Of a stretch of 64,000 bases of DNA, positions 1-11,516 are shown one piece after another. The notes below the pieces were generated by a model. The model was not told the DNA's origin. It saw only the letters and a program-made list of their open reading frames with translations, and did not search any database. The translations under genes and the position numbers were made by a program. Position 1 is the stretch's first letter, and each line of letters opens with the position of its first letter. This DNA is from Magicicada septendecula (Eukaryota > Arthropoda > Insecta > Hemiptera > Cicadidae). The DNA is taken from assembly GCA_034769895.1 (NCBI GenBank), contig JAWRYS010001461.1:558001-622000 (forward strand). The letters are read 5' to 3'.

Positions 1-1130
1 GGGTGTGAGTAACATGTTTCTAAATAACGGGTAAACTGACAGTGTGGTTTTCTATTGTAACAGCGACAACATCGCTTATCTGTACTTTGTTTTCATTCGG
101 CGTTTTTGTAGTGCGTTTGCGGTATGAGTGATATTGTGGAGACTAAAGGCACGAGGTCAAATCAAATTAAACGTAACCCGTACGATGCGAATTATAAATT
201 AATTGTGATTCAAAATGTAGAAAAAACTTGTAATCGCAAAGCCGCAAGGAAATTCGATATTGATGAATCCTGTATTCGACAATGGAGAAAACAGAAGGAA
301 CGACTTTTACATGCAAATACTGCGCGACGAGCATTCGCGGGACCTCAAGTTGGGCGTTTTGTAGCAGTAGAGTCCAGCATCTGTGAATACGTACGGCTTT
401 TAAGAAGGCAAGGACTCCCTGTCATTAGACATGTTTTAAAATTAAAAGCTTTAGAAATCGCAGAATTAAAAGTCTCCGGTTTCAAAGCCAGCTTCGGGTG
501 TATAAGACGAATGATGCGGTGAAATGGATTTGCGCTTAAATGACATACATCACTCGTGCTAAAACTACCGAGTGACTACGAAGAAAAACTCCTACAGTAT
601 CAGTGGTTTGTCATTCATTTATGCAAGAAGTATAATTATTCACTTGAACACATGGGAAATTCCGATGAAACGCCCGTATTTTTATTTTTTATTTACGTAT
701 ATTTACGGTGGACCAAAAGGGAACCAAATCTGTAACAGTAGATTACGGGAAATGAAAAATTACGTGCCACTATATACTTGTGCTTGTTGTATTAGCCGAT
801 GGACAAATATTTCATAATAAAATTAAATTTCCATTAATATTTACATACATTAATAATTGTAGGTGTGCATTACTTATAAACGTTTTGCGTGCGAACTTAA
901 CTTGAAAACATTGATGGTGAAAGATTGTTGTTTATGTGAATTTAGTTATCCATTTTGTAAGTACAATCAATTTAAATTTCCATTAATATTTAGGTAGTTT
1001 TAATATTTATTTTTACAGCACTTTACCTATACTGAAGTATGAATTTCTATAAAATATTCTATAATTCGGATTTTTCTCTAATTCGGACTAGGCTTCGCCC
1101 CATATAATCCGAATTAGAGAGGTTTTACTG
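1..1130 (+). mobile_element. pogo/Tigger-type DNA transposon relic, left end outside the window
   Basis: The right end is a terminal repeat whose inverse complement starts CAGTAAAACCTCTCTAATTC (ends at 1130), followed directly by TA at 1131-1132, the target dinucleotide of Tc1/mariner and pogo elements. A decayed pogo-type transposase lies inside (124-816). The matching left repeat is not in the window, so it either lies before base 1 or is lost. The subterminal stretch 1065-1120 repeats the words 'ctctaattcgga' and 'ataatccgaattagag', which is typical of transposase-binding sites in this group. No intact gene remains. Confidence 0.7.
124..816 (+). pseudogene. pogo/Tigger-like transposase, broken and internally deleted
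   Basis: The ATG at 124 opens a 132-codon frame. Residues about 18-60 form a helix-turn-helix of the brinker/CENP-B/psq kind (Y-D-A-N-Y-K-L, then N-R-K-A-A-R-K-F-D-I, then I-R-Q-W-R-K-Q). The C-terminal part (I-R-R-M-M-R-x-N-G-F-A-L) begins the CENP-B-type second DNA-binding helix and continues in another frame after the stop at 520-522. Between about 600 and 700 the frame reads N-S-D-E-T-P-V-F, the first catalytic Asp motif of the pogo DDE domain. A piece like the usual G-T-K-S-V-T-V segment follows near 715-740. The rest of the catalytic core is missing. In intact relatives the protein binds TIRs and catalyses cut-and-paste into TA. This copy cannot be functional. Confidence 0.75.
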
Positions 1131-1132
1131 TA

Positions 1133-3143
1133 ATATGTTATAATAAGTGTTAAAGTTCAGCTGGATGGAGCAATTTTGTATAATAATATGTAATTTGAAT
1201 AAGGTTATTATGTTCAAAGTAGAAATTAAGGAAAGTTGAAGCAATGTTAAAAAATATTAAAATATACTCTGCACAATGTAGCAGAAGACATATGAAAACA
1301 ATACAATGTTTAAGCTAGGCTTTCATTAGAATAGATTTTAATAAATGAAAGATATATCCAAACTGGCCTCTATTAATATCAAAATAAACAGAAAGGAATG
1401 AGAAATATGATGCTAGCAATAGAATCAAATTTGTAATTAATATAACTAAGATATAAAAGTAAATATAAGAAATTTTGTGAATTTTGTTGGATGGTTATGA
1501 GTAATAATAACACCCACGCTTAAAAACAATTATGTAAGGGGCTAAAAATAGAATAACCGCATCATGACGTCATTTTTAGCCAATCACAAAATTACATCAA
1601 AAATTAATTGTCGCGACCTAGCGTCGGTTTCAGAAGACTAAATATACAATTGTTCGAGCGAAGAAAAACACATTTTGTCAAATTCCATTGCAGCAGCTAC
1701 TACAGGACTACAGATCAAAATTATCAACAAATCTAATTAAACAACAAGAAGTGAAGAAGTAAATATTTTAAAAGTGCATCGCAACAGGCAGTATTCATTT
1801 TTACCAGTTGTGCGGTATATAAGAACAAGGTTAGGTGAAGTACCTAACCCAGTATTCAGTTTGAAGAAATAATAATTGTTAATACGAATGAAAGTGAAGT
1901 GTACGATCAGTGTACCCGATCGTAAAGTATAATTGAAAAATAATCCAAGCGATTATAATACAGGGAGTACCGTGCAATATATTATTACAGTATACGAATA
2001 ATATGTGATAGTATAATAAATAATACACTCTTGTACTGACGCAAAACCATTAATACGATAAGTAATAAGCACTGTGTATACTTTTTCTAAAGGAATTATA
2101 TGATTCCGATATAATAATTCATGTATTAGGCTTACCGTCATTAACCTCAAACTGTATAGAGGTTAGACGAACATTTCGTCAATCAATTTAAATATTTTAA
2201 AGGTGTCTAACATTCTAAAATCAACTCTTGTAAAGCATCGTAAATCAATGCATAGGGATTTTATTCTGTAGTATAAAAAAATTCACCCCTTGAGATATAT
2301 TTATTTTGTAAACAAACAAACCATAAGTAAGAGTAACCATTGCCAACCTTCTGGGTTATGAACAATTGAAGCCAGGTAGTTTGTAATCAAATATTATTGT
2401 TAATTCGAATGTATGAAGCTAAAGTAAGGACCTTGTGAGTAATAAACAAGTAAATTGTCAAATAACAAACGCTGTAAACAATTATTGAAACAGGTATTGA
2501 TTATTTTTCTCAATTAAAAGAGTTGCGATTTAAATGCACTCAAACAATCAATTTGGCGGCCTGAACGTGTGAAGCGCCAACAGTTTAAAAACAAACCAAA
2601 CCATAAGGAAAATAATTAAAGAAATTATTTGAAATACTTAATCAAAGAAATAATTTAACCACAATTAAATTTATTTATTTTTTATTCTTTGAATAAATTC
2701 TTTTTATGGAACAAGATCTAACGATTCCATATGGTGCCCAAGTAAAATCATTTTAGCTCACTTACTAACAAACAGTACAATTATACTGTTTTGACAAACC
2801 AACAGTATAATAAAATACTGGGATCATCTGACGACCAGTACAGACAGAACTAAACTACCAGTACTACACCACAGGTACGTGAAGGTTTTAAGTAGGTACT
2901 TAATATTTTTGTCAAACAACACATTACTGTACACAGACGATCTAGATCTACGGAAGTGCTACTGAACTTCTAGTGAACTCCGAAGTGAACCACATTCGAA
3001 TAACAATGCTACAATACATAATTAATTACGGTAACTAAATAAAAAAATTAATTAAAACAAATAGACAAATCAAACCAATTAAATAATAAATTAAAAATTA
3101 TTTATCAAATGAATTTTTAAAGAGGTACGTACTTGGTATCTTA
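1133..3143. other. non-coding AT-rich stretch, possible decayed LTR and leader
   Basis: No protein-coding signal is recognised. Some features look like an LTR promoter and leader: a CRE-like TGACGTCA near 1566 with a CCAAT box just after it, a TATA-like 'tatataag' near 1817, and a perfect 8-bp hairpin GGTTAGGT-gaagt-ACCTAACC at 1829-1849. Two primer-binding-site-like words follow, TGGCGGCCTGAACGTGTG at 2554 and TGGTGCCCAAGTAAAATC at 2734. I did not find a second copy of this sequence, so the LTR interpretation is only an inference. Confidence 0.25.
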
Positions 3144-3822
3144 GGCCCAATGCACACAGAAGTGGCGACGGGCGGAGGCGAGGTGCGGGCGAGGCGTGGC
3201 ACAGGCGAGTGTAAGCTCCACAGAAAGGGCAGCCAAGAGGTGCAGGTCTGGCGGTTTATCACGAGGCGTTGAACATGTATTCCAACGATGAAAGTGACGA
3301 GGACATTTTAGATCTTGTTGTTTTAACAAACTTGAACAGCCAGAGAAGTTTTGGGTTCACCCTTTGTGGTTACAAAAATGCAAGAGTGAAACCTTTGATG
3401 TGATGAGAGAACTTGAAATGTAGCCGGATAGGTTTCAAACCTTCTACAGGATGTCCTACGAGTGTTTTTACAGAGTTCTAGACTTGGTAAGGGATAGCCT
3501 CACGAGTATTGTCGTACAAGCAAGGAAACCTTTCCACCTCTTCACAAAATTGTATGTTGAACTCTGGGTTGTCATGCATATTACGCAATGTGAAGAAACT
3601 AGGCTCAATCACCACACTGAATTAAGGAAGTGAACGAGATGCATGCTTCTTCAAATAGACTTGAGAAGTGCGGAAGAAGCGTGGCGGTGGCAAGCGCCTG
3701 TGCTTCGTCACCTCAGTGTGCACTGGCCCATTTGTTTATATGGAGGAGGCGTGGAAACGTTGCGCTTCCCGCCTCGCCTGCACCTCGCCTCCGCCCGTCA
3801 CCACTTCTGTGTGCATTGGGCC
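3144..3822 (+). mobile_element. PIF/Harbinger element, internally deleted, with ~53-bp TIRs and TTA TSD
   Basis: The two ends are inverted copies beginning GGCCCAATGCACACAGAAGT. The repeat extends about 53 bp with two mismatches and is strikingly GC-rich (runs of GGCGGAGGCGAGG). The element is flanked by TTA on both sides (3141-3143 and 3823-3825), the 3-bp target typical of PIF/Harbinger. The body is only ~570 bp and retains a piece of the transposase N-terminus (3451-3633). It is a deletion derivative that could move only with help in trans. Confidence 0.85.
3451..3633 (+). pseudogene. PIF/Harbinger transposase N-terminal fragment
   Basis: A 60-codon frame opens with M-S-Y-E-C-F-Y-R-V-L-D-L-V-R-D-S-L-T and continues A-R-K-P-F-H-L-F-T-K-L-Y-V-E-L-W. 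This is the conserved region ahead of the DDE domain in Harbinger-type nucleases (ARKP..P.TKL.V.LW). The catalytic domain and the usual Myb-like partner gene are absent because the element is deleted. It lies between the TIRs at 3144 and 3822 and is in the same orientation as the element. It is non-functional as a transposase. Confidence 0.7.
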
Positions 3823-3877
3823 TTATAAATTGATGCATACAACGTGTGGCTGAATAAAAACATACAGAGTGACTATC

Positions 3878-4840
3878 TTATATGGTGCACAGCTGTTCTG
3901 CATTTTTCTTGATCTCATCTGTTGTTTCAAAACGACGTCCTTTCAAGGTTGCCTTCAGGTTTGGTAACAAGAAAAAGTCTGCTGGGGCTAAGTCTGGAGA
4001 GTAGTGTGGGTGGCAGAACAGTTGTATTGTTTTTCGCCAGATAATTGAAAACAAGGAGTGACACGTGAGCTGGTGCGTTATCATGTTGTAACACCCAAGT
4101 CTGTTCTTTCCACAGCTATGGCATCTTCTTGCGTACTGCTTCCCTCAAACGCCTTAAAACTCCTTATTTACTGTCTGACCATGTGGAACAAATTCATTAT
4201 GAACACCATCCAATCAAAAAACACCATCAACATCAACTTCATGTTTGCCTGACTCATCCTGGTTTTTTTGGTTTAGGCGATCCTTTTCCCACCCATTGCG
4301 AAACTGTGCCTTCATCTTGACATTGTAACCACACACCCACATATCACCCCTGTTATAATGTTTTTGATGAAGTCTTCATCGGCACTGGCATGGTCAAGCA
4401 GTTCCTGACTGATGTTAACATGATTCTCTTTCTGATAATTGGACAACAAACATGGCACAAATTTTGCTAAGATGTGATGCATGTTCAGTTTTCCTGTTAA
4501 AATTTCATGGCATAAACCCACGCTGATACCCAATTCTTCGGAAATATCACGTACAGTTAAACGAGAATGTTCATATATAATAGTGCGAATTTCATAAATT
4601 CTATCGTCATATTGACCTTGAAGGGGGACCAGGTCTTGGATTTTCATTGGTTGGTGTTCTTCCCGCTTTGAAACGAGTAAACCAGTTGTACACTGCGTTC
4701 GTCTCGTACAATCATTCCCATATGATTGCTGAAGCATTTCAAATGTTCTGTAGAAGTTTTAGCGAGGCTGAAGCAAAATTTTATGCTAAAACGTTATTCA
4801 TCAAGCTCTTTCATTTTAAATTCGCTGAAAGGTTAGAACA
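3878..4840 (-). pseudogene. mariner transposase, heavily decayed
   Basis: The minus strand reads a SETMAR/mariner-type transposase from about 4840 down to 3878, scattered over frames. The N-terminal helix-turn-helix region is recognisable (K-F-C-F-S-L-A-K-T, then E-M-L-Q-Q-S-Y-G). Next comes the linker and second HTH (I-S-E-E-L-G-I-S-V-G-L-C-H-E-I-L-T, then L-L-D-H-A-S-A-D-E-D-F). The C-terminal catalytic block is S-P-D-L-A-P-A-D-F-F-L-L-P-N-L-K, carrying the third Asp of the mariner DD34D triad. The first Asp motif region near 4320-4360 is mutated, and several stops and frameshifts separate the parts. I could not identify the TIRs. Confidence 0.85.
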
Positions 4841-4899
4841 CGTATTAATTTCAGCTGCTGTAATGAGAACCATAACAATGTTAGAAAGAAGCAGAATAC

Positions 4900-5604
4900 T
4901 GGATGTTTCCGAAAGTTGCCAATAGTCAGTGCCACTTGTCAGAGCACGCTCTTTGTGTATACCTCCATGGTATTGTGAAAATTCGGCCTGTTTTTGAACA
5001 CCCCTCGTATTTCTTCCACCGCTTCAGCTTTCCTTACATGCTTGCTATAGGTTGGCTACATCTCACAGCTCCACTTCTCACTCACAACTAGCAGGATCTT
5101 TAACTGCTTTATATTAATTAAACAAGTTATGTTTACTCTGCAAGTCTTCAATTTCCTTACAATTCAAAGAACAAAACTCTCAAAGCCAGAGTTGTCAATT
5201 CCTTTCAAAATATGCTATTCACTTGCCCAATTTCCCACGTAATCTCATTACACCTATAAAGGGTTACCACAGAATTTTTTTAATTAATTTCCTTGACTTT
5301 TGTTGACAGTTTCAAGAAATTTCCCTGACATCCGGAAAGTTCAGAAAGATTACACACATTTTTAAAATAATTATTTTTTATTAACTAGGCCCACAATGCA
5401 TTTATATTAAATGTAAGACATAAAACACAATTACGAGTATTATTAAACATGGAAACATACTAAAAAAAGTAAACACTGTTTTGATTATACAAAACAAAAA
5501 AATGTCTTATTCAATGTCTTATAGACAGGATAGCTTCACTTCACTTTCAATATGCAGAGAAACAAATTAGTATGTAATTATTATTTATAGAAACATTTAG
5601 TCAT
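4900..5604. other. no gene seen
   Basis: This AT-rich stretch lies between the mariner relic and the Gypsy integrase. Words such as 'ttccctgac' near 5320 recur around 12060-12110, hinting at another old dispersed repeat, but ends cannot be defined. Confidence 0.4.
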
Positions 5605-6534
5605 TTGTTATTTAAAGAATCTTCTAATTTAAAATTTGTGAAACAATGCGAAATCTGTGCCCTGAGCAAGCCAGCAAGAATCAGTCAAGTAGGAAAATTA
5701 ATCTCAGAAATCCCCACAACACCCTTCTCAAAGATATACATAGACTATTCTGGACCTTATCCCCGTTCTAAGTCCGGAAATACTACGCTATTAATTTGCG
5801 TGGACTCCTTCACTAAATTCGTATGGATGTACCCTATGAGACGTGCCTTAGCATCTACGACAATAAAGATTCTACAAGAGAGACTATTTAAAGATTATGG
5901 TACACCAGTACACCTAGTATCTGACAATGGACCTCAGTTTAAATCGAAAGAATTTAATGACACGTGTTTTAAATTAGGAATAAATCATATTACAGTCACA
6001 GAGTACCGTCCACAAGGAAACCTAGCAGAGAGATACTTGCGAAACCTAAAATCAGCCTTAATATCTTATCACACTAAAGATCAGACAGCGTGGGATCAAA
6101 ATCTATCATGGATACAATTTGCTTTCAACTCAGCGTATCATGAAGGACATAAATCAACACCATTTGATTTACTGTACAAGTATAAACCGAACCACCCGTT
6201 AACCACGAAGTGGAAAATTCATGAGTTATTGCCCCGCGAAATAAACGGGAGTAACATAAGGAAAATATGGAACGAAGCTCGCACAAATTTGAGAGCGAAT
6301 TTACAAAAATCGCGGGAATATCATGAGCAGAATAATAGGAAAATAAAGTACAAAGTAGGCGATTTAGTGATGTATAAAACTCACCCTACGAGTAAAGCCG
6401 TTGAAAGGACCACCAAACTATCATACCGATGGTGTGGCCCCTACAAGATTCACAAGTTCATCACCCCCGTAACAGTAGCGCTGTATGAACCCAATACAGA
6501 CAATTACGTTCGCAGAAGCCATGTATTCAAATAA
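5605..6534 (+). pseudogene. Ty3/Gypsy integrase, C-terminal part of pol (5'-truncated element F)
   Basis: An open frame of about 309 codons ends at a TAA at 6532-6534. Residues ~14-20 (Q-C-E-I-C-A-L) are the CxxC half of the HHCC zinc-binding domain. The catalytic core follows with I-D-Y-S-G-P (first Asp), S-D-N-G-P-Q-F (second Asp) and N-L-A-E-R-Y-L-R (Glu), so the DD35E triad is intact. The C-terminal region has the barrel motif Y-K-V-G-D-L-V and ends S-H-V-F-K. Reverse transcriptase, protease and gag are absent upstream, so the copy is 5'-truncated. It belongs to a different Gypsy lineage from elements A and C, whose integrases read D-L-Y-G-P and D-I-R-G-P at the first Asp. Confidence 0.85.
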
Positions 6535-7136
6535 AAAAATTGTTTTCGTGTAAAAATAAAGAAGCACGACTACGAGAAAGATAGTAAACCAAGAATACTA
6601 CTTAAGTATTAAGAATAAAATATGTTGCCTATATTTTATACAGGAATACAACAAGATTTTGCAACATCCTATATCGTATATCATAATTGAGTATAAACTC
6701 AAACACCTCGTACGAATACTAGCGAGGCCTGATCAACCTTAGCTAATGTCCTGCGAGAATGAAATAAATAATGAGAAGTCAGCTGACGAACCACAAACCT
6801 CTAGCGCAATAAACTAAAAGTAATTCGATTGTTATTACAATACGTTATTAGTATTAATAACCTACTCATGAGTGTAACTCCGTAAAACGAGTGAAGAAAC
6901 TATGCAAAAAAAAAACGGTAGTAGATTTAAGAAATAGAACTAAGGTAGATTTATGTATTTGTGTATTTTATGTGTTGTAGATGTATTAGATTTTAAATAT
7001 TTTGTATAAGATGTAAGATAATCGATTGATGGATAGAAATCACCTGGTGGAGAGAAATTTCAGCACGAAGTTCCGTGCCAAATGTAATTGTATTTCTTAG
7101 ATATCTTTAAATAAACAATCCCCCATCGATCTCCTT

Positions 7137-8250
7137 TAAGTGCAGGAGGATGTGACGATTTAAAAATTATTTAAATAGCACAAATTAAATTTTTTGTTCC
7201 TATAACAAGTGAGAGTATAATCCACCCTTATCTGTACCTAGATACCTGTATCAACGTGCAAAAAGTCCAGTACGAACATGCAAAGTACAATGTTATTAAG
7301 CGAAAACTAATAATTCTTCTAATTAAATAAAAGACGTATTAATAATAAAGGAAATATCTAAACTCCTAACAAAAAAAGGCAGCATAATTTATACTAGTTA
7401 ATTAATGGACAATTAATAATAATAAAGGAACGAACTACTTTTCTCTCAGCGCGTAAACCGCGCCAGCTTACAGACTCCCTGCCGCTAAACTAGCCCCAGT
7501 CGCCGGAGAATCTTCGACATGTAAGCAGCTCGAAAATGTGTTGTAAAGTTACACTTATGTGCATGTCGCTAAACCATGATGTAACGAGACGTTAGTTCTT
7601 CTAATCTATTTAATCCAATGTAGCGTTAATAAAACTCAAAAACTAGTAATGTAGTACGTGGAGGAAATATTAATAATATATAAAAAAACTTAGCCGACAC
7701 ATCTCTTTACGAACAGTAAGTGGTAAGATATGTTCCTTACCATGTAAAAGTAAACATCAGTGCTGCTAAAATAAAAACAAATTAAATGTAAAAAGTGAAC
7801 AACCAACACCAGGAGAAAAGTTACTACAACAACCGTACGAACTTCAAGTAGCAGAATCCAACCGTCATGACCTAGACTACAATTCGGAAACAACCAACTA
7901 AATGGAGGATGCAGATGAACAACGAACTACACCCAAGAAGACCTACTGAAGAGGATCATCTCGAACACCCACCGCAGACTCACGTTATATTCAGGTGACA
8001 TTAAACCATAACTTCTGTGCATAACTTGTTTTTTAAAAACCGCAACAAAAAGAACAGTAAAGTTTCTTGTAAAGACTTTTAGATCACTTAAAGATTAGCA
8101 TATAAATGTTTGTAATTTCTGTAATGCTATAGTAATAACCTGATGATGTTTAAAGGTAAAGTAATTCTGAAAATTACATCAGACTATTCTTCAAATAGTT
8201 TGGATGATGTTGAGATATGTTAGAATATTGCAAAGTTAAAGCCCGGATCC
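7137..8250 (+). repeat. polypurine tract and probable 3' LTR of element F
   Basis: Downstream of the integrase, a purine-rich 'gcaggagga' at about 7143-7150 is followed by TGTGACG at 7151, the usual start of many Gypsy LTRs. An AATAAA-like signal lies just before it. The interval contains a GC-richer promoter-like patch at 7450-7520. The right end of the LTR is not certain, and no 5' partner was found. Positions 7690-8250 hold no recognisable gene. Confidence 0.4.
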
Positions 8251-8515
8251 GTGGTAATTGAAATAATACACAGCTGTATATTTTGAGATACTAAGAGTAA
8301 CAATTTAAAGAGTATTTAATGCAGAATTTATAAGAATTTTCTTTTAAAAGTAAAGTAAAGTAAAGTAAGTAAAAAACAAAAAGATGACCATTAAAGCTAT
8401 TACTTTTATATACTCAGTTAAATACAAAAATAAAGAGATGTTTTCGCTAATATCCAGAGAGTGAATAAATTTATGTAACCTTGGACAAAATCCTGATATA
8501 TACATTGTCATAATT

Positions 8516-11502
8516 GGCCGATTGGAAGAAGTTTCAAGAACAGGTGGAGACTAAATCAAGGTCAATTAAAAGAGAAGAAACACCCCATTTAATTCTCAGA
8601 AATCTGTGCAACTACATCCAACAGAGTGCAAAGAACAATATCCCCAGAGGGAAACAGTACAATTACAAACCCTTTTGGACGAGTGAACTAGCCCAACAAA
8701 AACAGATCAGAGACCAAGCTAGAAAGAAAACCGAAAAAACAAAAACACAGGAAGATTTCAAAATGTGGAGAAGAGAAAGTACCAAAATGAAGCAGCAAGT
8801 GGCGAAGGTAAAAAGAGATTCTTGGAGCAAATTCTTAAAAACATTGAATTATAGAACAGATGGAGGAAAGGCACATAAATTTATAAGTAGACTAAACAAC
8901 AAACATCCAGAAAACCAATCCCAACCATTTAAAATTCAAAACAAGGAGATTACAGATGACAGTAAAATAGCAAATTACTTTAACACCCACTTTTGCAATG
9001 CGCATAAACTGTCACACAAACTTAAAAAACAAGAAAAACACATCAAAACAAACATCCGGAACAAAACAACAAATAACAACGACGGACTGAGGCAGATTTT
9101 CACCCAAGATTTTACAGAAGAGGAGTTGAAAGAGGCAATCAGTAACACCAAGAAGAGAAAACAACCGGGACCAAACAACATCTTCGCAGAATTTATTCAT
9201 AATTTGGGACCAAAAGCCCTTACGACATTACTATTGGTATATAATAAACTTTGGAACTCCAGAGATAGTCTGCCTGATGAGTGGAGGAAATCAATAATAG
9301 TCTCCATATTAAAACCTGGCAAACCAACAAACATTCTAAGTTCATACAGACCTATAGCATTAACATCTGTACTAGCAAAAATCCAGGAGAGAATGATCTC
9401 AGCCAGACTGTGCTGGTATCTAGAAAACCAAAATCTGCTTACAGAAGAACAAGCAGGCTTCCGTCAAAATCGCTCTACAACATACCAACTGATAAAACTC
9501 TCTCAACAGATAAAAGCAGCATTTAATCAAAAGGAAAGCACCCTGGCAGTGTTCGTCGATTTTAGTGGAGCATACGATTCCGTGTGGAGAACTAGACTCA
9601 TTGAAAAACTAAAAGATATCAATATAGAGGGAAACATGCTGTTTTGGCTTTCACGATTTCTGGACCAGAGATGGGCCAGAGTCAAATTCGGTGAATCCTT
9701 CTCCAAATACAAACAGACAAAAGTAGGTCTACCCCAAGGAGCAGTACTGAGCACTACACTCTTCAATGTTTTCATAAATGACCTCTCAAAAATTTTAAAA
9801 GATAAAAATGTCAAAATGGGAACGTTCGCTGATGACATAGTCATTTGGACCTCAGCCAAAAACAATGCCAAGCAGCAGAATATATTAGAACAAAGAATGA
9901 ACGAAACCTTGGACTCCTTGCACAACTGGGCCTCTGAGAACAACATGAAAATTAACATCTCAAAGACTGCTTACCAATTTTTCATGATGCGCCATAAAAA
10001 TGACAACTTCAATTTGAAGATCAACAACCTAAACCTTCCGAAAAGCGAATGTACAAAATACTTAGGTGTACACATGGATAACAAACTATCTTGGAAGGAC
10101 CATGTGACAAACACAGCAAATAAAGTCAATCAAAAACTGAGACTTATAAAGCGTCTTGCTGGAGCTACCTGGGGATGTACGCAGGACACTCTGAATACCA
10201 CATACAAAACCTATATAAAACCAGTCATGACATATGGAAGTGAGATACTTGTAACAGCCAGCAACTCTAATCTGAAGACATTGGAAACAACACAAAACAA
10301 TGCCCTACGGCTGATTAGCGGAGGTGTGAAGACCACACCTGCCCTTTCTCTTCAGTTGTACACAGGCCACTTACCAATCACTTCAGAAATAAACCAACAA
10401 GCTGCCATCTCTCTGGCCAAAATAAAAGCCTTACCACAAGCAAAATGGGCAAAAAATAGCCAAGACGGGACACATCTGAAGACCCAGACATTACCAGTTA
10501 ATACTGCCAACAAGTACTTGACACTGCTGGGCATCACAACTGAAGTAGAACCTTTTTGCCCAAAAATTAAACCTACAGAATACCAAACAATCAACACCAA
10601 TCTCTCCCTTCTGTCTGATATGAAAAAGCAAGATGCACCTCCCACAATCTTGCACCAAATGGCACTAGCAACCATCAATGAAAGATATCCCCAGGATGAG
10701 TACCTTAGAATCTATACAGACGGATCGCTCATAGGAAAACATGGAAAGGCTGGCGCAGGAGTACATGGTGAACTGTTCTCCCACTACATTTCAGTGGGAG
10801 AAAATAAAACCAGTTTTGATGGAGAAATAAAGGCAATACATATGGCATTACAACAACTCTTACTCAGACCACTAGCTTTTAAAAAAGCTGTTTTTCTTGT
10901 TGACTCCAAGTCTGCAATCCAGTCTACCGCATCAAACAGACAGCCTATAGATAGCACTGTAAAAGAAACAGAAGATGCAATTAACCTTCTCAGTAAACAA
11001 GGGAAAACAATAATTCTACAGTGGATCCCCTCACATGTAGGAATAAGTGGGAATGAAACAGCCGACCTGCTAGCTAAAAAGGGTACAACATTGCAAGGGA
11101 GAAAAACACTACACAGCACAAGAACAATCAAAAGACTTGTTAAAAACAAAACACAAGAGATGTTCACCAATGAGGCCAGCCTTGCGTCTAGTGGTAAACG
11201 GTGGAAAAACATTGGAAACACTTGGGACAAAAACAAAAATATACCCAGAAACCAAGCAGTAGCGAACTTCAGACTCAATACTGGTCACGACTGCCTTGCT
11301 GAACACCTCCATCGTATTAAGATCTACAAATCCCACCACTGCACAATTTGTAAGCAGCTGAATACAGTGATGAATAGAGACCATCTTCTTGTGTGTTCGG
11401 GATTGGATCACTCTTATCAAGAGACAGGGAATCTACCAAAACTCTATTGGGATGCCAGAAGACAAATGGAATGATTCAATGTCCTGCCATTAGAAAACAA
11501 CA
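8516..11502 (+). mobile_element. non-LTR retrotransposon (Jockey/I-type LINE with RNase H), 5'-truncated, 14-bp TSD
   Basis: The same 14 bases, ACATTGTCATAATT, occur at 8502-8515 and 11503-11516, flanking the element exactly. A 14-bp TSD is typical of target-primed reverse transcription. The 3' end is short and A-rich ('gaaaacaac') with no long poly(A). The 5' end falls inside the ORF2-type protein, so the endonuclease part and ORF1 are missing. That is the usual outcome of incomplete reverse transcription. The perfect TSD and open frame suggest a fairly recent insertion. Confidence 0.88.
8517..11474 (+). CDS. LINE ORF2-type protein: reverse transcriptase, RNase H and C-terminal zinc motif (partial)
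   Basis: The frame is open for ~985 codons without a break but has no natural start. An in-frame TAA in target DNA immediately precedes it, because the insertion is 5'-truncated. The apurinic-type endonuclease expected upstream is absent. Residues ~210-500 are the reverse transcriptase: K-Q-P-G-P-N, then S-Y-R-P-I-A-L-T-S, then A-G-F-R, then G-L-P-Q-G, then the catalytic F-A-D-D near residue 437. Residues ~730-860 are an RNase H domain with Y-T-D-G-S, D-G-E, V-D-S-K-S and N-E-T-A-D, so all four acidic residues are present. A Cys/His motif (C-x2-C-x9-H) lies near residues 940-970. It would copy its own RNA at a nicked target in the nucleus. A second 3' fragment of this group lies at 34877-35215. 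Confidence 0.9.
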   Translation, partial: ADWKKFQEQVETKSRSIKREETPHLILRNLCNYIQQSAKNNIPRGKQYNYKPFWTSELAQQKQIRDQARKKTEKTKTQEDFKMWRRESTKMKQQVAKVKRDSWSKFLKTLNYRTDGGKAHKFISRLNNKHPENQSQPFKIQNKEITDDSKIANYFNTHFCNAHKLSHKLKKQEKHIKTNIRNKTTNNNDGLRQIFTQDFTEEELKEAISNTKKRKQPGPNNIFAEFIHNLGPKALTTLLLVYNKLWNSRDSLPDEWRKSIIVSILKPGKPTNILSSYRPIALTSVLAKIQERMISARLCWYLENQNLLTEEQAGFRQNRSTTYQLIKLSQQIKAAFNQKESTLAVFVDFSGAYDSVWRTRLIEKLKDINIEGNMLFWLSRFLDQRWARVKFGESFSKYKQTKVGLPQGAVLSTTLFNVFINDLSKILKDKNVKMGTFADDIVIWTSAKNNAKQQNILEQRMNETLDSLHNWASENNMKINISKTAYQFFMMRHKNDNFNLKINNLNLPKSECTKYLGVHMDNKLSWKDHVTNTANKVNQKLRLIKRLAGATWGCTQDTLNTTYKTYIKPVMTYGSEILVTASNSNLKTLETTQNNALRLISGGVKTTPALSLQLYTGHLPITSEINQQAAISLAKIKALPQAKWAKNSQDGTHLKTQTLPVNTANKYLTLLGITTEVEPFCPKIKPTEYQTINTNLSLLSDMKKQDAPPTILHQMALATINERYPQDEYLRIYTDGSLIGKHGKAGAGVHGELFSHYISVGENKTSFDGEIKAIHMALQQLLLRPLAFKKAVFLVDSKSAIQSTASNRQPIDSTVKETEDAINLLSKQGKTIILQWIPSHVGISGNETADLLAKKGTTLQGRKTLHSTRTIKRLVKNKTQEMFTNEASLASSGKRWKNIGNTWDKNKNIPRNQAVANFRLNTGHDCLAEHLHRIKIYKSHHCTICKQLNTVMNRDHLLVCSGLDHSYQETGNLPKLYWDARRQME

Positions 11503-11516
11503 ACATTGTCATAATT

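Noticed and set aside
9527-11420. Several long minus-strand frames
   Set aside because: They are antisense shadows of the LINE coding sequence.
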